Shown here in pieces: positions 62,233 through 64,000 of a stretch of DNA of 64,000 bases. The stretch is from Alphaproteobacteria bacterium (GTDB lineage Bacteria; Pseudomonadota; Alphaproteobacteria; Micropepsales; Micropepsaceae), in contig PLJH01000028.1 of assembly GCA_003139615.1 (NCBI GenBank), positions 78,336 to 142,335 on the forward strand, in the 5' to 3' direction. The stretch's first letter is position 1. Each line of letters begins with the position of its first letter. The notes beneath the pieces were generated by a model. The model saw only the letters and a program-made list of their open reading frames with translations, was not told the DNA's origin and did no database searches. Both the position numbers and the translations under genes were made by a program.

Positions 62233-62520
62233 CTATGCCGCCCGCCGAACTGTCTTCACCCGGACTGAGAGACCCGCACGCGTCGCGATATCGACGAGCG
62301 CGTCCAGGCTGAATTTGTCGATCCGGCCGCGAAGCAGATCGTTGAGACGCGGTTGCGTAAGGCCCAGCCGCTTTGCCGCCACGGTCTGCGTCGCCTTCCA
62401 GCCGTCGACAATCTTGCGGATCGCCATCATGACCTCCGAGCGCGCCTTCATGCTTGCGGCTTCGGCAGGCGTGGGTTCGATAGCGTCCCAAACGCTTTCG
62501 AATCGGTGTTCCTTCGTCAT
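62233..62520 (-). CDS. XRE-type antitoxin (HigA-like)
   Basis: This 95-residue protein has a helix-turn-helix of the XRE type: TQTVAAKRLGLTQPRLNDLL followed by LDALVDIATRAGLSV. It follows the toxin gene with an ATGA overlap (62517-62520), the toxin-first order of HigBA/Gp49-type modules. It is expected to neutralise the toxin and to repress the operon at the palindrome before the toxin start. Confidence 0.85.
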   Translation of the reverse strand: MTKEHRFESVWDAIEPTPAEAASMKARSEVMMAIRKIVDGWKATQTVAAKRLGLTQPRLNDLLRGRIDKFSLDALVDIATRAGLSVRVKTVRRAA

Positions 62521-62843
62521 CTGTTTCTCCGCATCAATTCCATGTAACGCCCAGTCGCCACATCCAAGTCCCGCGTTGCTGTCGCTTGTGTCTTCTTCTG
62601 GAACGCATGGAGGACGTAAACCGCATCGGGTAGAGTCGCGATGTAGATCACGCGAAAAGCGCCGCTCGCGTCACGCACGCGAATTTCCCGAGCGCCCTGG
62701 CCAACGGTCTTCATCGGCTTCCATCTGTCGGGATCGAGACCTCTCTGCACACGATCAATCTGAAAGCCGGTTTCCCGGCGCGCTTCCCCCGGAAAGGAAC
62801 GAACGGCCGCTAGCGAGTCTCCCAGAAACGAGACGGGCTTCAT
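62517..62843 (-). CDS. RelE/HigB-superfamily toxin (phage Gp49-like)
   Basis: This 108-residue protein from the ATG at 62843 has a strong GGAGAGG ribosome site. Family segments are FLGDSLAAVRSFPGEARRET, WKPMKTVGQGAREIRVRD and FRVIYIATLPDAVYVLHAFQ KKTQATATRDLDVATGRYMEL, as in Gp49-like HigB toxins that cleave mRNA on the ribosome. It is the first gene of the two-gene module. The open frame to 62981 is not domain-like. Confidence 0.87.
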   Translation of the reverse strand: MKPVSFLGDSLAAVRSFPGEARRETGFQIDRVQRGLDPDRWKPMKTVGQGAREIRVRDASGAFRVIYIATLPDAVYVLHAFQKKTQATATRDLDVATGRYMELMRRNR

Positions 62844-62852
62844 GGCCTCTCC

Positions 62853-62870
62853 TATATCCGTTTCGATATA
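62853..62870. promoter_or_regulatory. Palindrome before the toxin gene, likely autoregulatory operator
   Basis: TATATC and GATATA form a perfect 6-bp inverted repeat with a six-base spacer, ten bases upstream of the toxin ATG and overlapping its ribosome-binding region. This is the usual place for antitoxin binding in such modules. Confidence 0.5.
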
Positions 62871-63216
62871 GAATGTCCAGTGGTGCCGCGCGAACTGCGT
62901 CAGGGGATGCTTCAGTGAGTGCGGGGACTGAACCGCACTTTCAGACTTCAGCCCAATGCGAGCAGGCGCACAACCGCCCAACCATGTTGGTTGGTCCGCG
63001 CGTAAGTGGCGAAAATTCGTTGCTCACTGGATCAAAATAAATTTTGACAATATCTTCCCCTTTCTAACCTCCTGACTCGCAAAAACATTCGCCGAAAAGC
63101 TCGCACCAAAGATTCGATGTTTGTTCCAACTATTTTTCGGAGTTGCAGTTTCGTTGCATTGCGCGAAGCGAATTGCATCGCCATCTTGGGTGTTTCCCTC
63201 GCGAAGGAGATCGCGC

Positions 63217-63441
63217 ATGGAAGATGCCGGCACGTGTCGGAAGAGGTCCGGCGAGCGCGAAGCCGCGTGGATTGAATTTGCGCGCGGGCGCCTCCTGCAG
63301 CGTGCGATCGCGTCTTCGCGCGTGGAGGTGCGCCTTCCATTGGACACGCGTCACGCTACAGAAGGCGGAGCACCTGTTATCGCCTGTTATGTTTTCGGGA
63401 ACGCCACGGTTTGCCTGGAGATTCGGGGAGATAACAGGTGA
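63217..63441 (+). CDS. Small hypothetical protein
   Basis: This 74-residue frame begins MEDAGTCRKRSGEREAAWIE with an excellent Shine-Dalgarno (AAGGAG at 63204-63209, seven bases before ATG). The composition is plausible for protein (IACYVFGNATVCLEI at the end), but no family is recognised. Its last 70 bases contain a perfect inverted repeat. It may be a leader-type or regulatory gene for the adhesin-like gene to the right. Confidence 0.45.
   Translation: MEDAGTCRKRSGEREAAWIEFARGRLLQRAIASSRVEVRLPLDTRHATEGGAPVIACYVFGNATVCLEIRGDNR
63371..63440. repeat. 11-bp perfect inverted repeat
   Basis: CACCTGTTATC (63371-63381) and GATAACAGGTG (63430-63440) are perfect reverse complements around 48 bases. 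CCTGTTAT is also repeated directly inside the left arm. The right arm covers the end of the small open frame. This could be an RNA stem or a protein-binding pair. Confidence 0.75.
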
Positions 63442-63976
63442 AATTTTTTCCCGCGCGAAATGGTTCGCCGCACGCAGGAAATATGCAATCGCGCCGAGCG
63501 CTGTCGGACGGCCTTCGCATTCCGTTGCCCGTGCCGGTCGAACAGGCGGAGAGGTCGGGGGGCGCTTGCAAGGTCGAACACAGGGAAAATGCAGCGGATT
63601 CAGCAGGGCGAAAAAGCCCTGCTCCGAAGGATCAAGTCATTGATTATAAACGATATTTCGGAGCGAAAAAATTTTCGCGATGTGAACCCGCTCCGGCGGG
63701 CAGTTTCGACGGTCCCGGAGCAATGATTCGCCGCCTGCTCCCGCATGCCCGCAGCGGTTCTTTCCGGCGCCCGCAAAAACCTCTCGCATTGTTGATATGC
63801 GTGGCGCGAGTAGCGGCCGTGCCGGGCTTGCGCGCGCTTGCCGCGCCGGACGCGGCGGCTAAACTCATCCGGGGTGCCAAGCCGAATCGTAGGCCGGTCC
63901 GTGAGGGCAGGCCATTTTGTCGTCAGGCGCTATCGCGCACGACTGCGCCTGCAATCTCGCTTTCGAGGAGACTTTT
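63442..63976. other. Upstream region of the right-edge gene with two hairpins
   Basis: There is no confident gene in this 535-base region. It holds AGCAGGGC-GAAAAA-GCCCTGCT (63602-63623), a perfect 8-bp hairpin, and GCGAAAA-AA-TTTTCGC (63663-63678), a 7-bp inverted repeat in an AT-rich patch. These may be terminator or leader structures. Confidence 0.45.
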
Positions 63977-64000
63977 ATGAATCGCACTTACGTTCTGGTT
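63977..64000 (+). CDS. Start of a putative large exported protein with ESPR-like signal (truncated by right edge)
   Basis: An ATG with GAGGAG seven bases upstream starts MNRTYVLV. The MN-x-x-Y-x-(L/V)-V opening matches the extended signal peptide region of large autotransporters and TPS exoproteins (MNKxYRLVWN-type). Only eight codons are visible, so the call rests on the motif and ribosome site alone. Confidence 0.5.

Noticed and set aside
63438..63980. 180-codon open frame after the small hypothetical gene
   Set aside because: Although its GTG overlaps the preceding stop, the product is Arg/Pro/Ala-rich with no domain, spans hairpins, and runs over the well-supported ATG at 63977.

Overview
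The window is G+C-rich (about 60% by eye) and reads like a free-living alphaproteobacterium. The support is the metZ-apaG neighbourhood followed by folE and argE, many GTGA/ATGA stop-start overlaps, the tRNA style and the overall gene content. I cannot name a genus from sequence alone.

Layout. (1) 1-20 kb is mostly ordinary chromosome: prkA (cut by the left edge), an acetyltransferase, a minus-strand run terB-like/sixA-like/solA-like/lepB, a plus-strand run metZ/osmC-like/apaG/folE/argE closed by a clear terminator, then a secreted NTF2-like protein, a second acetyltransferase, an AraC regulator, an enoyl-CoA hydratase with a metal-site-degenerate M19 dipeptidase homologue, a fasciclin protein, a thioredoxin-like protein with an M3 peptidase, an M20 peptidase and a SIMPL protein. 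(2) 20.05-20.8 kb is a recombination scar: a tRNA(CAT), an opposing tyrosine-integrase remnant whose catalytic tyrosine codon is now a stop, and the 3' half of a second tRNA. (3) 21.2-35.9 kb is one 4906-codon secreted adhesin of the two-partner-secretion type. It has an N-terminal filamentous-haemagglutinin domain, about 32 GLUG repeats, and a long array of 70- and 93-residue repeats, part of which has an exact 489-bp period. No TpsB transporter gene is present. A glycosyltransferase follows in the opposite direction. (4) 37.1-48.3 kb is a catabolic cluster: a divergent P450, two acyl-CoA dehydrogenases, a class III CoA-transferase and a FadR-type regulator, then a Rieske ring-hydroxylating dioxygenase (alpha and beta), an extradiol dioxygenase, two short-chain dehydrogenases and an ACMSD-like amidohydrolase. 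Two copies of a TGGTTAGACCA-type operator sit before the two plus-strand blocks, which suggests one regulon. (5) 48.3-57.5 kb is a set of stress- and envelope-type genes: DUF3175 (frameshifted), DUF6496-like, YihY, a Rieske/FAD reductase, a DHFR-like protein, a CPA1 antiporter, a YghA-like reductase, a quinone-oxidoreductase-like protein, a hypothetical protein and a lipoprotein. (6) 57.7-63 kb is accessory: a very large P-loop NTPase with a C-terminal PD-(D/E)XK nuclease signature, beside a HigBA-like toxin-antitoxin pair. (7) The right edge starts another protein whose first residues resemble the extended signal peptide of large autotransporters and TPS exoproteins.

How the genes work together. 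The catabolic cluster looks like a ring dihydroxylation, dehydrogenation, meta-cleavage and decarboxylation route, joined to CoA-dependent side-chain oxidation and probably repressed by the resident GntR regulator. The adhesin sits directly beside an integrase scar, so it may have arrived by transfer. The large NTPase-nuclease is the best candidate for an undescribed defence protein. The catabolic regulon and the adhesin repeat array are the other main points of interest.
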